Shown: positions 1 through 9,796, numbered from the stretch's first letter. The stretch: DNA of 64,000 bases from an uncultured Bacteroidales bacterium (GCA_902775375.1 CACYLU010000002.1:124001-188000); one strand, 5' to 3'. Numbers and translations are program-made. The notes: generated by a model not told the origin, from the sequence alone.

Positions 1-196
1 CAATCACTTGATCGCTTCCTGGATTGAGTTTAATAATAGCATCAACAGTAGTGCCATACATATTTGAAATAGAGTAGAGGCTTTGACCTTTCTGAATAGT
101 ATGGATAATGTATGTCTGATTTTCCTGTGCATGAGTTAATACAATAAAAGTTGAAGCCAACAGAAATGAGAGGCATACTTTACTAAATATTTTCAT
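1..196 (-). CDS. LysM-domain secreted protein, 5' part only (runs off the window)
   Basis: Reading leftward from the ATG at 196, the first 65 codons are open to the window edge. The product starts with a typical signal peptide (MKIFSKVCLSFLLASTFIVL, then THAQ) followed by a LysM-type motif around residues 31-60, including QKGQSLYSISNMYG. LysM modules bind peptidoglycan N-acetylglucosamine, so the protein is expected in the periplasm. In Bacteroidetes such N-terminal LysM modules often precede a periplasmic binding-protein-like or peptidase domain, but that part lies outside the window. A -7 box (TAnnTTTGC) lies on the minus strand at 246-254. The gene is divergent from uvrA. The LysM call is firm; the overall function is unknown. 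Confidence 0.75.
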   Translation of the reverse strand, partial: MKIFSKVCLSFLLASTFIVLTHAQENQTYIIHTIQKGQSLYSISNMYGTTVDAIIKLNPGSDQVI

Positions 197-305
197 TTTT
201 TTGTGTTATTATCTAATTATACATATAGGCACAATATACCTTGATGCAAAAATACAATTAATAATTGAAATATTCCTTTGCATGGCACACTTTTTTACAT
301 AGTGT

Positions 306-338
306 TTTGTTTTTGACATACTTTTCTCTTATTTTTGC
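306..338 (+). promoter_or_regulatory. uvrA promoter (Bacteroidetes primary sigma type)
   Basis: TTTG at 306-309 and TATTTTTGC at 330-338 are separated by 20 bp, which matches the Bacteroidetes -33/-7 consensus. The -7 element contains the TTG at 335 that could be taken as a uvrA start, so translation must begin downstream, at the ATG at 356. Confidence 0.75.
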
Positions 339-355
339 GCTGCAAAAGTGATAAC

Positions 356-3199
356 ATGAGCGAAAAGTCCGACAATATATATGTTTATGGTGCGCGAGTG
401 CACAATTTAAAAAATATCGATGCCACCATCCCCAGACATAGTCTGACAGTGATGACAGGATTGAGTGGAAGTGGCAAGTCATCGTTAGCTTTCGACACAA
501 TTTATGCAGAAGGACAACGCCGTTATATCGAGACGTTTTCTGCATATGCCCGAAATTTCTTGGGTAACCTAAGCCGTCCTGACGTAGATAAGATTACTGG
601 CTTGAGTCCGGTTATTTCCATCGAACAGAAAACCACTAATAAGAATCCGCGTTCTACAGTAGGCACAACCACAGAAATTTACGACTATCTTCGCTTGCTC
701 TTCGCAAGAGCTGGTGAGGCCTATTCATACCTTTCTGGCGAGAAGATGGTGAAATATAATGAAGAGCAGATTCTCGATCTCATCCTAAATGACTATAAGG
801 GGCGACGCATTTACATATTGGCTCCAGTAGTGAAAAGCCGTAAAGGTCATTACCGTGAATTGTTTGAAAATATTCGTAGGAAAGGTTTCTTAAATGTGCG
901 TGTAGATGGAGAAATTAAAGAAACAGCTCCTGGTATGAAGGTGGATCGTTATAAGAATCACGATATTGAGGTTGTAGTTGACAAATTGAAGGTTGCTGAT
1001 AAGGATGATACAAGATTAAAGAATAGCGTTAACAATGCAATGCAACAAGGTAATGGTCTGATGCTTATATTGGATGTAGAGACCAATCAGATTAAGCATT
1101 ACAGTAAGCTCTTGATGGATCCTGTCACAGGCTTATCATATCCAGAACCTGCCCCTCATAATTTCTCTTTCAATTCTCCTCAAGGAGCATGCCCTAAATG
1201 TAAAGGTTTAGGGGTGGTGAGTCAAATAGATATTGACAAGGTAATTCCTGATCGTAGCATTTCTATAAGGGATGGTGGCTTTGTACCTTTGGGTAAATAT
1301 AAAAACAGTATGGTGTTCTGGCAAGTGGAAGCAGTCCTGGAAAAATACGATTTTACCCTTGATACACCTATTAGCGAACTAACAGACGAAACCATCGATG
1401 AAATCTTATATGGTTCACCTGACCGCATCAAAATAAAGAGCTCATTAATAGGTACTTCTTCCGACTATTTCATGAACTTCGAGGGTGTAGTGAAATATAT
1501 TCAGATGTTGCAGAACAATGATGTTTCGACCACAGAACAGAAATGGGCAGAACAATTTGCAAAAACTGCTGTATGTCCTGAATGTGGTGGCGCAAAATTA
1601 AATAAAGTTGCGCTTTCATATCGCATACATGATAAAAATATTTATGAGCTATCTTGTATGGATATCAACGAGTTATATGATTGGATGCAGCAAGTGAATC
1701 CTTTTCTTTCACACAAGCAAGGTATCATTGCCGCAGAGATACTGAAAGAAATCCGTACTCGTCTAAAATTTCTTCTTGACGTTGGGTTGGAGTATTTATC
1801 ACTCGATCGTTCTTCTGCCAGTCTTTCAGGTGGAGAGAGTCAACGCATCCGTTTGGCGACACAAATTGGTTCGCAATTAGTTAATGTGTTGTATATCCTT
1901 GATGAGCCGAGTATTGGTCTACATCAGCGTGACAACGAGCGACTTATCAAATCGTTGAAAGAGTTACGTGACATAGGCAATACGGTAATTGTGGTGGAGC
2001 ATGATAAAGATATGATGCTTGCTGCTGACTATGTGGTGGATTTAGGCCCTAAAGCCGGAAGGTTAGGAGGGGAAGTAGTATTTCAAGGCACGCCTCAGAA
2101 AATGATGCAAACGCATACTTTGACGTCTCAATATTTAAATGGAGAGAGATGTATCGATGTGCCACAAAAACGACGTTCTGGCAATGGCAAGAAACTCATT
2201 ATCAGAGGTGCTTCAGGTAATAATTTGAAACACATCGATGTGGAGTTCCCTCTTGGTAAACTAATTTGTATTACAGGCGTTTCAGGTAGTGGGAAATCTA
2301 CACTTATCAACGAGACTTTGCAACCCATCTTATCTCAGAAGTTCTATCGCTCCCTGCAAGACCCATTACCATACGACAGCATAGAGGGCATAGAGTATAT
2401 TGATAAGGTGGTGAATGTTGACCAGTCGCCTATAGGTAGGACGCCTCGCTCCAATCCTGCTACCTATACCAATGTGTTTACTGATATCCGCAACTTGTTT
2501 GTTGATCTTCCTGAAGCCAAAATAAGGGGCTATAAACCAGGACGATTCTCGTTCAATGTAAAAGGTGGAAGATGTGAGGCTTGTCAGGGCAATGGATATA
2601 AAACCATAGAAATGAATTTCCTGCCTGATGTATATGTACCTTGCGAAGTATGTCATGGAAAGCGTTACAACCATGAAACATTGGAGGTGAGGTTCAAAGG
2701 GAAGAGTATATCAGATATATTGGATATGACTATCAATCAGGCTGTTGAGTTCTTTGAGAATGTGCCTAACATACTAAATAAAATAAAGGTGATTCAGGAT
2801 GTTGGCTTGGGCTATATCAAACTCGGTCAGTCATCTACCACCTTGTCTGGTGGCGAAAGTCAGCGTGTGAAGTTAGCTACTGAACTGAGCAAACGTGGCA
2901 CAGGCAAGACGCTTTACATTCTTGACGAGCCTACTACAGGCTTGCATTTTGAGGATATTCGCGTGCTGATGGGAGTATTGAACCGGTTAGTGGATCAAGG
3001 CAATACAGTGGTGGTGATCGAACATAACATGGATGTCATCAAGATGGCCGACTATATCATTGATATGGGTCCTGAGGGCGGAAAAAACGGTGGAATGGTA
3101 CTTTCTGCAGGCACTCCAGAGGAGGTAGCGATGAGCGATAAAGGCTATACTCCACGTTTTTTGCGAGAGGAATTGAAGATTCGCGTAACCAATCCTTAA
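356..3199 (+). CDS. uvrA: Excinuclease ABC subunit A (UvrA)
   Basis: UvrA is the damage-sensing ATPase of nucleotide excision repair. It dimerises, loads UvrB on lesions and acts in the cytoplasm. The 947-residue product has two ABC modules: Walker A GLSGSGKSS near residue 35 and GVSGSGKST near 640, with signatures SLSGGESQR and TLSGGESQR. Zinc-binding CxxC groups are visible (CPKCKG, CPECGG, and CEACQG with CEVCHG), as expected for UvrA. The length matches the family. The reading frame is open upstream to a TTG at 335, but that TTG lies inside the -7 box, so I choose the ATG at 356. It is a single-gene unit followed by a 340-bp gap. Identification is secure. Bacteroidetes sometimes carry a second UvrA paralogue, and this could be either copy. 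Confidence 0.97.
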   Translation: MSEKSDNIYVYGARVHNLKNIDATIPRHSLTVMTGLSGSGKSSLAFDTIYAEGQRRYIETFSAYARNFLGNLSRPDVDKITGLSPVISIEQKTTNKNPRSTVGTTTEIYDYLRLLFARAGEAYSYLSGEKMVKYNEEQILDLILNDYKGRRIYILAPVVKSRKGHYRELFENIRRKGFLNVRVDGEIKETAPGMKVDRYKNHDIEVVVDKLKVADKDDTRLKNSVNNAMQQGNGLMLILDVETNQIKHYSKLLMDPVTGLSYPEPAPHNFSFNSPQGACPKCKGLGVVSQIDIDKVIPDRSISIRDGGFVPLGKYKNSMVFWQVEAVLEKYDFTLDTPISELTDETIDEILYGSPDRIKIKSSLIGTSSDYFMNFEGVVKYIQMLQNNDVSTTEQKWAEQFAKTAVCPECGGAKLNKVALSYRIHDKNIYELSCMDINELYDWMQQVNPFLSHKQGIIAAEILKEIRTRLKFLLDVGLEYLSLDRSSASLSGGESQRIRLATQIGSQLVNVLYILDEPSIGLHQRDNERLIKSLKELRDIGNTVIVVEHDKDMMLAADYVVDLGPKAGRLGGEVVFQGTPQKMMQTHTLTSQYLNGERCIDVPQKRRSGNGKKLIIRGASGNNLKHIDVEFPLGKLICITGVSGSGKSTLINETLQPILSQKFYRSLQDPLPYDSIEGIEYIDKVVNVDQSPIGRTPRSNPATYTNVFTDIRNLFVDLPEAKIRGYKPGRFSFNVKGGRCEACQGNGYKTIEMNFLPDVYVPCEVCHGKRYNHETLEVRFKGKSISDILDMTINQAVEFFENVPNILNKIKVIQDVGLGYIKLGQSSTTLSGGESQRVKLATELSKRGTGKTLYILDEPTTGLHFEDIRVLMGVLNRLVDQGNTVVVIEHNMDVIKMADYIIDMGPEGGKNGGMVLSAGTPEEVAMSDKGYTPRFLREELKIRVTNP

Positions 3200-3540
3200 G
3201 TCTTGCGCTATTCTCCTCACACATCTGAACGTATGTTACCATAATTATAATTCTTTACCTCGTTTGAGACAATATCATTTGTCTTCAATAATCTTGTATT
3301 CTACTAAATGTATTATATTTACCATGTAAGACGGAGGGACTGCTCATTGACTTACATCCACTTCTCCGACGCTATAAGGAAGATCGAATGTGGCATTTAG
3401 ATAGTGCCATAAATGAACGGCGTTAATGGTTGAAGGCATTAAAGTTTGGCAAATTATTTTGCATTTTTCCAAAAGATATTTATCTTTGTCCTTTATTAAA
3501 AGCATGGAATAAAAATAATAACTAAATAATTCTTAAATCT
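3200..3540. other. 341-bp intergenic region between uvrA and the POT transporter
   Basis: No ORF or RNA gene is recognisable here. The only clear content is the promoter of the next gene near its right end. The middle part (about 3330-3430) is less AT-rich than the flanks but shows no repeat or hairpin that I can defend. Confidence 0.5.
3458..3489 (+). promoter_or_regulatory. Promoter of POT transporter gene
   Basis: TTTG at 3458-3461, a 19-bp spacer, then TATCTTTGT at 3481-3489. This fits the Bacteroidetes -33/-7 consensus and lies about 50 bp upstream of the ATG at 3541. Confidence 0.7.
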
Positions 3541-5097
3541 ATGTTTGAAGGACAACCGAAAGGCCTGTGGGCATTAGCCTTGGCCAATACTGGTGAGCGT
3601 TTCGGCTACTACACTATGATAGCCGTTTTCGCATTATTCTTGAGAGCCAACTTCGGCCTGAGTGCAGGAGTTGCAGGAACCATCTACAGCTCATTCCTGA
3701 TGTTTGTTTATTTCTTCCCATTGATTGGTGGTATGCTGGCCGACAAGTTCGGCTTTGGCAAGATGGTTACCACTGGCATCATCGTCATGTTCTTGGGCTA
3801 CTTGCTGTTGTCAATTCCTCTTGGTGGCGTTGATCCTGCTACAGGTAAGACCGATATGATAGCAATGGGTGTCATGATTGCAGCCTTGCTGGCTATTGGT
3901 TTTGGTACTGGTCTGTTCAAGGGTAACCTGCAGGTGATGGTGGGCAACCTCTACGATGACCCAGCATATTCTGCCAAACGTGATGACGGATTCTCTTTGT
4001 TCTACATGGCCATCAATATCGGTGCGTTATTTGCACCTACAGCGGCTACCAGGATAAAGGATTGGGCAGAAAATTCATTGGGTTTCAGTGGCAATGATGC
4101 TTACCACTTCTCTTTCGCTGTGGCTTGTGTTTCATTGATTGTTTCCATCCTAATATATTATATTTTCCGCAATACCTTCCGCCATGTAGAGGGTGGTAAA
4201 CGTGCTGTTGCCGCAGCTCAACAAAATGTACCAGAACTAAGTCTTAAAGAAACAAAGGAACGAATGATTGCCCTCGTTTTGGTTTACGCCGTGATTATAT
4301 TCTTCTGGATGGCGTTCCATCAGAATGGCCTTTCTCTGACTTACTTCGCCAACGAGTTTACTGCTCAGAGTTCTTCCGGTTTAGAGAGCATGTGGTTTGA
4401 TGTATTCAACCTAGTGATGATTATCCTGATTATTTATGCAGGTTTCTCTTTGCGAGATGCTAAGACAGGCAAGGCTAAAGCTATATGTTGGGGTATTATT
4501 GCATTTGCGATTATCGTGTTGATTGGCAAATATCTTTCGCTTGAAGGTGAGGTTGCAGTAAGTGCTCCTATCTTTCAGCATTTCAACCCGTTCTATGTAG
4601 TGGCATTAACTCCGTTCAGTATGGCTTTGTTTGCCTATTTGGGTCGAAAGGGCAAGGCACCAAGTGCTCCTCGTAAGATTGCCTGGGGTATGATTATTGC
4701 AGCTTTTGCATTCTTGGTATTGGCTGCTTTTTCAGTGGGTTTACCTCAGCCTCAGACAGAAATGGGTCCCGACGGTTATCAAGTAGCCAAGCATGTGGCT
4801 GACCAATCTCCATACTTGCTGATTGGTACTTACCTTATTCTTACCTTTGCTGAGCTGTTGCTGAGCCCTATGGGCATCTCTTTTGTCACTAAAGTGGCTC
4901 CTCCTAAATACAAAGGTATGATGATGGGTGGATGGTTTGTGGCAACAGCCATTGGCAACCAGTTGGTGATGGTGGGTGGTCTGTTGTGGGGACCTCTGCC
5001 ATTGTGGGCTGTTTGGAGCGTGTTCATCGTCCTGTGCCTCTTGGCAGCATTGTTTATGTTTTCTATTATGAAACGACTGGAAAAAGTCGCAAGATAA
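3541..5097 (+). CDS. POT/PTR family proton-dependent oligopeptide transporter
   Basis: An inner-membrane protein of the POT (PTR2) branch of the major facilitator superfamily, which imports di- and tripeptides with protons. The 518-residue product is highly hydrophobic, with about 12-14 predicted transmembrane helices. Near the N terminus it has the family signature around residues 17-25 (NTGERFGYY), matching the conserved ExxERFxYY-like motif of peptide transporters. A second cue is the FKGNLQVMVGNLY stretch in the first half, equivalent to the POT G-x-G-x-x-K-P region. It starts at an ATG behind a good promoter. It may be cotranscribed with the GNAT and GH27 genes downstream, although a strong hairpin intervenes. 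Exact substrates cannot be read from the sequence. Confidence 0.92.
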   Translation: MFEGQPKGLWALALANTGERFGYYTMIAVFALFLRANFGLSAGVAGTIYSSFLMFVYFFPLIGGMLADKFGFGKMVTTGIIVMFLGYLLLSIPLGGVDPATGKTDMIAMGVMIAALLAIGFGTGLFKGNLQVMVGNLYDDPAYSAKRDDGFSLFYMAINIGALFAPTAATRIKDWAENSLGFSGNDAYHFSFAVACVSLIVSILIYYIFRNTFRHVEGGKRAVAAAQQNVPELSLKETKERMIALVLVYAVIIFFWMAFHQNGLSLTYFANEFTAQSSSGLESMWFDVFNLVMIILIIYAGFSLRDAKTGKAKAICWGIIAFAIIVLIGKYLSLEGEVAVSAPIFQHFNPFYVVALTPFSMALFAYLGRKGKAPSAPRKIAWGMIIAAFAFLVLAAFSVGLPQPQTEMGPDGYQVAKHVADQSPYLLIGTYLILTFAELLLSPMGISFVTKVAPPKYKGMMMGGWFVATAIGNQLVMVGGLLWGPLPLWAVWSVFIVLCLLAALFMFSIMKRLEKVAR

Positions 5098-5114
5098 TTA
5101 AGAAAGTGCTAACT

Positions 5115-5140
5115 GAGACGGGGTTCTGACACCCCGTCTC
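5115..5140 (+). terminator. Hairpin terminator or attenuator after POT gene
   Basis: A perfect 10-bp stem (5115-5124 with 5131-5140, GC-rich) with a 6-nt loop is followed by a short T-rich stretch. The next gene starts only 18 bp later without a visible promoter of its own, so partial read-through is likely. Confidence 0.7.
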
Positions 5141-5157
5141 GTCATTTTTATAGATAT

Positions 5158-5658
5158 ATGTTGAAAATCCGCAAAGCAAATATCGATGATTGCCAACTTA
5201 TACATGAGTTAGCCGAGCAGGTTTTCCCTTTGACCTACAAAGATATCATCACACCAGAACAATGTGACTTCATGATGGATTGGATGTATAGCATCCCTAA
5301 CCTTCAGAAACAAATGACGGAAGAGGGACATGTATATTTTTTGGCTTCCGATGATGATGGTCACTACATAGGATATGTAAGTGTTCAACCTCAAGGGGAA
5401 AACCTTTATCACCTGCAGAAAATCTATGTTCTGCCTCAGTACCAAGGTTTGAAAGCCGGCAAGTTTATGTTTCAGGAAGCACTTAAATATATTAAGGAGG
5501 AGCATCCTGGTCCTTGTGTTGTAGAATTGAATGTCAATCGCAATAATAAAGCAGTAACATTCTATGAGCACATGGGCATGCAAAAGGACCGTCAGGGAGA
5601 TTTTCCTATAGGCAATGGCTTCTATATGAATGACTATATCATGGCTATGAATATATAA
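5158..5658 (+). CDS. GNAT family N-acetyltransferase
   Basis: A 166-residue cytoplasmic acetyl-CoA-dependent acyltransferase. The acetyl-CoA-binding motif A is visible around residues 90-105 (YVLPQYQGLKAGKFM), followed by the typical LNVNRNNKAVTFYEHMGM segment near the C terminus, where a conserved Asn and the helix that packs on CoA are found. This C-terminal pattern resembles small-molecule or protein GNATs of the RimI-like group, but the substrate cannot be inferred. It begins 18 bp after the hairpin that ends the transporter gene, and the GH27 gene starts 21 bp after its stop, so it is probably expressed with its neighbours. Confidence 0.88.
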   Translation: MLKIRKANIDDCQLIHELAEQVFPLTYKDIITPEQCDFMMDWMYSIPNLQKQMTEEGHVYFLASDDDGHYIGYVSVQPQGENLYHLQKIYVLPQYQGLKAGKFMFQEALKYIKEEHPGPCVVELNVNRNNKAVTFYEHMGMQKDRQGDFPIGNGFYMNDYIMAMNI

Positions 5659-5679
5659 AAACCTTAAATTATAAGTATA

Positions 5680-7311
5680 ATGAAAAAACTAATGCTCTTG
5701 GCTTTGCTTGCTGGTGCCCTTATTTCCTGCGATAGCGGAAATGTAGAAAAAACAAGCAATCAAGCAGATGAACAAGATAAGGCTGCTTTCCTCCCTCCAC
5801 TGATGGGGTGGAGCTCTTGGAATACCTACCATGTAAATATCAATGAAGAATTGATTAAGCGTCAGGCAGATGCAATGGTAAGTCAAGGACTGAAGGATGT
5901 GGGTTATCTCTACATCAATACAGATGACGGTTTTTTTGGTTGGCGTGATGAGACAGGATTAATGCATGCTCATCCAGATCGTTTCCCAAATGGTATGAAG
6001 CCTGTGGCTGACCACATCCATTCATTAGGGCTCAAAGCGGGTATCTATTCTGATGCTGGTACAAATACTTGCGGTTCAATGGGTGACAATGATGAGCGAG
6101 GTATTGGCTCTGGCCTCTATGGCCATGAACAGCAAGATATGGATTTGTATTTGAAAGAGTGGGGATTTGATTTTATTAAGATTGACTATTGTGGCGGTAG
6201 TGAACTTGGTTTGGATGAACATCAGCGTTATGCTGAGATTGTGGATGCCATTCACAAAACAGGACGTGATGATGTTAGCATCAATATCTGTCGTTGGGCA
6301 TATCCTGGTGCGTGGGCAGCAGAATTGGCACGCTCATGGCGTATGAGCGGCGACATCCAAGATGATTGGAGTTTCGTTAAGAATATCATTGGCGAGAGTC
6401 TTTATCTTTCTGCATTTGCACACGATGGTCATTATAACGATATGGATATGCTGGAGATTGGCCGTAGTCTCACCCCTTCAGAAGAGGAAGTACATTTCGG
6501 CATCTGGTGCATCATGAGTTCGCCCCTGCTCATTGGTTGCGATATGACCAACATTCGTGAGTCATCATTGAACTTGTTGAAGAATAAAGAACTAATCGCT
6601 ATCAACCAGGATAAGTTAGGCTTGCAAGCATATGTTGCTCAGCGTTTTGGTGATTGCTATGCTTTTGTAAAAGATATTGAAACCCTGCATGGTAACAAGC
6701 GTGCAATGGCTCTCTACAATCCGACAGAACAGCCATTTGAATTTAAACTCGATTGGAAAACGATGGAGTTAGCAGGTGATGTAAAAGTGCGAGACCTAGT
6801 ACACAAAAAGGACTTAGGCTCATTTAATGGTAGTTTTTCTTATACAGTAGAACCTCATGGCGTATTGGTGGCCAGTATTGAGGGGCAGCGCTTGGAAGCT
6901 GATACTTACGAAGCTGAGTGGGCATATCTGCCTTTTTACAATGAAATTGGCACTCGTAGGCAGATGATTAACTTCCTGCCAGAACCTGCAGCTTCAGGGG
7001 GCATGATGGTTACCAATATAGGTGGGCAACCAGGCAATGATATTGTGTGGAAAAACGTGTATAGCGAGCAAGGTGGCAACTATGAGATGACTATCTATTG
7101 CAACAGCAAGTATAAGAGAAATGAGAAGACACGTGACTTGCATGTGTTGGTTAACGATGCAGAGCAGGCTGTCGTAAATAATCTACATAGCGATGATATC
7201 GAAGCTATTAAGGTGAATGTTATCTTACAGCCAGGCTTTAATAAGGTGGCAATGAACAACACCATCTTTTGGGCTCCTGACATCGATCGCTTCACTTTGA
7301 AGAAAATGTAA
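5680..7311 (+). CDS. GH27-type alpha-galactosidase lipoprotein with C-terminal CBM-like domain
   Basis: A secreted glycoside hydrolase expected to remove terminal alpha-linked galactose (or a related sugar) from plant glycans or oligosaccharides by a retaining mechanism. The N terminus is a lipoprotein signal with lipobox Cys at residue 17 (LLAGALISC), so the enzyme is membrane-anchored. The (beta/alpha)8 catalytic part, about residues 38-330, opens with PPLMGWSSWNTY and has the family nucleophile in KIDYCGG (Asp169) and the acid/base in RMSGDIQDDW (Asp225). A beta-sandwich follows. The last ~130 residues resemble a CBM35/CBM6-like module, typical of longer GH27 enzymes. It is the last gene of the POT-GNAT-GH27 group. 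Alpha-galactosidase is the best guess; N-acetylgalactosaminidase or beta-L-arabinopyranosidase activity is also known in GH27. Confidence 0.88.
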   Translation: MKKLMLLALLAGALISCDSGNVEKTSNQADEQDKAAFLPPLMGWSSWNTYHVNINEELIKRQADAMVSQGLKDVGYLYINTDDGFFGWRDETGLMHAHPDRFPNGMKPVADHIHSLGLKAGIYSDAGTNTCGSMGDNDERGIGSGLYGHEQQDMDLYLKEWGFDFIKIDYCGGSELGLDEHQRYAEIVDAIHKTGRDDVSINICRWAYPGAWAAELARSWRMSGDIQDDWSFVKNIIGESLYLSAFAHDGHYNDMDMLEIGRSLTPSEEEVHFGIWCIMSSPLLIGCDMTNIRESSLNLLKNKELIAINQDKLGLQAYVAQRFGDCYAFVKDIETLHGNKRAMALYNPTEQPFEFKLDWKTMELAGDVKVRDLVHKKDLGSFNGSFSYTVEPHGVLVASIEGQRLEADTYEAEWAYLPFYNEIGTRRQMINFLPEPAASGGMMVTNIGGQPGNDIVWKNVYSEQGGNYEMTIYCNSKYKRNEKTRDLHVLVNDAEQAVVNNLHSDDIEAIKVNVILQPGFNKVAMNNTIFWAPDIDRFTLKKM

Positions 7312-7319
7312 TTTCTTTT

Positions 7320-7352
7320 TTTGCTTATTTCCTTAGATTGGAGTATCTTTGC
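7320..7352 (+). promoter_or_regulatory. proS promoter
   Basis: TTTG at 7320-7323, 20 bp, then TATCTTTGC at 7344-7352: a perfect Bacteroidetes promoter 33 bp before the ATG. Confidence 0.8.
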
Positions 7353-7384
7353 ACCCTCAAATTATAAAATAAAAAGTTTTAAAT

Positions 7385-8875
7385 ATGGCAGTAGAATTAA
7401 AGAACCTCACCAAGCGTAGTGAAAACTATTCACAGTGGTATAACGAGCTGGTAGTGAAAGCCGATTTAGCAGAACAATCGGCTGTACGTGGTTGTATGGT
7501 CATCAAACCTTATGGCTATGCAATTTGGGAAAAGATGCAGCATGAACTCGACCGTATGTTCAAGGAAACAGGTCATCAGAATGCTTATTTTCCTTTGCTC
7601 ATCCCCAAATCATTCTTTGGTCGTGAGGCGGAGCATGTGAAGGGTTTTGCTAAAGAGTGCGCTGTGGTGACACATTATCGACTGCGTGAAGCAGAGGGTG
7701 GTGGCATCGAGGTAGATCCAGAAGCAAAGTTGGAAGAAGAACTGATTGTCCGTCCGACTTCCGAAACCATTATCTGGAATACTTATAAGAATTGGATCAA
7801 GAGTTATCGTGACCTGCCAATCCTGTGCAACCAATGGGCCAACGTGATGCGCTGGGAAATGCGTACTCGCTTGTTCCTTCGCACAGCTGAGTTCTTGTGG
7901 CAGGAAGGCCATACTGCACATGCCACTGAAGCAGAAGCTGTGGCTGAAGCACAACGCATGTTGGGTGTTTATGCAGACTTTGCCGAGAACTATATGGCAG
8001 TGCCTGTTATCAAGGGGGTGAAGAGTGAGACAGAGCGTTTTGCCGGTGCCAAAGATACTTACACCATTGAGGCTATGATGCAGGATGGTAAGGCGTTGCA
8101 GAGTGGTACTTCTCACTTTTTGGGGCAGAATTTTGCTAAGAGTTTTGATGTGCAGTTTATTGACCAGAACAACCAGTTGCAGTATGTATGGGCTACTTCT
8201 TGGGGCGTTTCTACTCGTCTAATGGGTGCTTTGATCATGACTCATAGTGATGATAACGGTTTGGTATTGCCTCCAAAATTAGCTCCAATTCAGGTAGTAA
8301 TCGTTCCAATTTACAAGGGTGATGACCAGCTGAAGCAGATTGACGCTAAGGTAGAGGGTATCGTAGCTAAGTTGCGTGAAATGGGCATCAGCGTAAAATA
8401 CGACAATGCCGACAATAAGCGTCCAGGCTTCAAGTTTGCGGACTATGAGGTGAAGGGTGTGCCTGTTCGCCTTGTAATGGGTGGTCGTGACTTGGAGAAC
8501 AATACCATCGAGGTGATGCGTCGTGACACTTTGGATAAGGAAACTCGTAGTTGTGATGGCATTGAAGAGTATGTTCTGCATTTGCTTGAAGAGATTCAGA
8601 AGAATGTTTATCAGAAAGCTCTGGCTTATCGTAATGCACGCATCACCAGCGTTGACACTTATGATGAGTTCAAACAAAAGATTGAAGAGGGTGGTTTCAT
8701 CATGGCGCATTGGGACGGCACTCCTGAAACGGAAGCTCAAATTAAGGAAGAAACCAAAGCTACCATACGTTGCGTGCCATTCGACACTTACGTTGAAGGT
8801 GACAAAGAACCAGGTAAGTGTATGGTGACGGGCAAACCATCAAAATGTCGTGTGCTGTTTGCAAGAGCATACTAA
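7385..8875 (+). CDS. proS: Prolyl-tRNA synthetase, type 3 (archaeal/eukaryote-like)
   Basis: ProRS charges tRNA-Pro with proline in the cytoplasm. The 496-residue product has the class II motifs: a dimerisation/motif 1 region near YAIWEKMQ, motif 2 around RPTSETIIW and [14 protein letters not shown], and motif 3 in the [20 protein letters not shown] region. It lacks the large editing insertion of the E. coli-type enzyme and instead ends in the extra C-terminal domain ([20 protein letters not shown]) that marks the short type 3 form common in Bacteroidetes. The ATG follows a strong promoter, and a clear terminator follows the stop, so it is monocistronic. Confidence 0.97.
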   Translation: MAVELKNLTKRSENYSQWYNELVVKADLAEQSAVRGCMVIKPYGYAIWEKMQHELDRMFKETGHQNAYFPLLIPKSFFGREAEHVKGFAKECAVVTHYRLREAEGGGIEVDPEAKLEEELIVRPTSETIIWNTYKNWIKSYRDLPILCNQWANVMRWEMRTRLFLRTAEFLWQEGHTAHATEAEAVAEAQRMLGVYADFAENYMAVPVIKGVKSETERFAGAKDTYTIEAMMQDGKALQSGTSHFLGQNFAKSFDVQFIDQNNQLQYVWATSWGVSTRLMGALIMTHSDDNGLVLPPKLAPIQVVIVPIYKGDDQLKQIDAKVEGIVAKLREMGISVKYDNADNKRPGFKFADYEVKGVPVRLVMGGRDLENNTIEVMRRDTLDKETRSCDGIEEYVLHLLEEIQKNVYQKALAYRNARITSVDTYDEFKQKIEEGGFIMAHWDGTPETEAQIKEETKATIRCVPFDTYVEGDKEPGKCMVTGKPSKCRVLFARAY

Positions 8876-8903
8876 TTTCACGTTTATTTTTATTAGTATA
8901 TAG

Positions 8904-8927
8904 AAAGGCTACAGAGATGTAGCCTTT
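8904..8927 (+). terminator. proS rho-independent terminator
   Basis: A perfect 10-bp stem (8904-8913 with 8918-8927, arm AAAGGCTACA) with a GAGA loop is followed by a T-rich tract. Confidence 0.85.
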
Positions 8928-8964
8928 TCTTTTGTCCACTAATACAATAATAATTAGCAAATTA

Positions 8965-8997
8965 TTTGGTGTTCTTACATAAAAGGTGTAATTTTGC
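8965..8997 (+). promoter_or_regulatory. Promoter of Nif3-like gene
   Basis: TTTG at 8965-8968, 20 bp, then TAATTTTGC at 8989-8997, 11 bp upstream of the ATG at 9008. The predicted leader is very short. Confidence 0.75.
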
Positions 8998-9007
8998 CAA
9001 CTGAAAT

Positions 9008-9796
9008 ATGAAAATTAAGGATATTGTGTGCGCCCTTGGACAATTCGCGCCTCTGCCTTTGCAAGACAGCTTTGATAATGCAGGCTTGCAAGTAGGATTG
9101 ACAGAAGCGGAAGTTACAGGGGCTTTATTGTGCCTTGACGTCACAGAAGCAGTGGTAGACGAAGCCATAGCGTTAGGTTATAACTTGATTGTATCGCACC
9201 ATCCACTCATTTTCCGTGGATTCAAATCATTGACAGGTGCGAATTATGTCGAGCGATGTGTCATGAAAGCTATTAAACATGATATTGTGGTATATTCTGC
9301 ACACACCAATCTTGATAATGCTGTCAATGGCGTCAACTACAAGATGGCAGAAAAGATAGGCTTGCAAAATATTTCTTTTTTGGAATCCAAAACAGATTGC
9401 GAACCTTTACAGGCTGGTGCTGGTGTAGTAGGAGTACTGCCAAAGGCTGAAAAAGATAGACCTTTTTTGCAGCGTATTAAACAGATATTCCATGTAGGAT
9501 GCGTAAAACATACTGCCTTGAATGGTAGGATGATACAGAAAGTTGCCTTGTGTGGAGGAGCAGGAGCCTTTCTCATAGAAGAAGCCATTGAAACTGGGGC
9601 TGATGTGTTTATTACAGGTGAAATTAAGTATCACGACTATTTTGGTCACGGCGATGATATTCTGTTGGCTGAAATCGGGCATTACGAAAGTGAACAATAT
9701 ACAAAAGAAATTTTTCAACAACTTATAAGGGAGCAATTTCCGGAGGTGCCTGTAAGGATGACCGAAGTGAATACGAACCCAATTAATTATTTGTAA
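9008..9796 (+). CDS. Nif3-like dinuclear metal centre hexameric protein (GTP cyclohydrolase 1 type 2 / YbgI family)
   Basis: A 262-residue member of the Nif3/YbgI family, cytoplasmic toroidal hexamers with a dinuclear metal site. The metal-binding motifs are visible: SHHPLIF around residues 62-68, HTNLDNA around 99-105, and the C-terminal GHYESEQYTKE motif that carries the last His and Glu. Family members are linked to GTP cyclohydrolase-like or other hydrolase activity, but the physiological reaction is unsettled. The zinc-ribbon coiled-coil gene starts 5 bp after the stop. This Nif3 plus COG1579 pair is a recurrent arrangement in Bacteroidetes and other phyla, suggesting a shared role. Confidence 0.92.
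   Translation: MKIKDIVCALGQFAPLPLQDSFDNAGLQVGLTEAEVTGALLCLDVTEAVVDEAIALGYNLIVSHHPLIFRGFKSLTGANYVERCVMKAIKHDIVVYSAHTNLDNAVNGVNYKMAEKIGLQNISFLESKTDCEPLQAGAGVVGVLPKAEKDRPFLQRIKQIFHVGCVKHTALNGRMIQKVALCGGAGAFLIEEAIETGADVFITGEIKYHDYFGHGDDILLAEIGHYESEQYTKEIFQQLIREQFPEVPVRMTEVNTNPINYL

Noticed and set aside
258-545. 95-codon minus-strand frame overlapping uvrA start
   Set aside because: It covers the divergent promoters and the uvrA 5' end and has no family resemblance.
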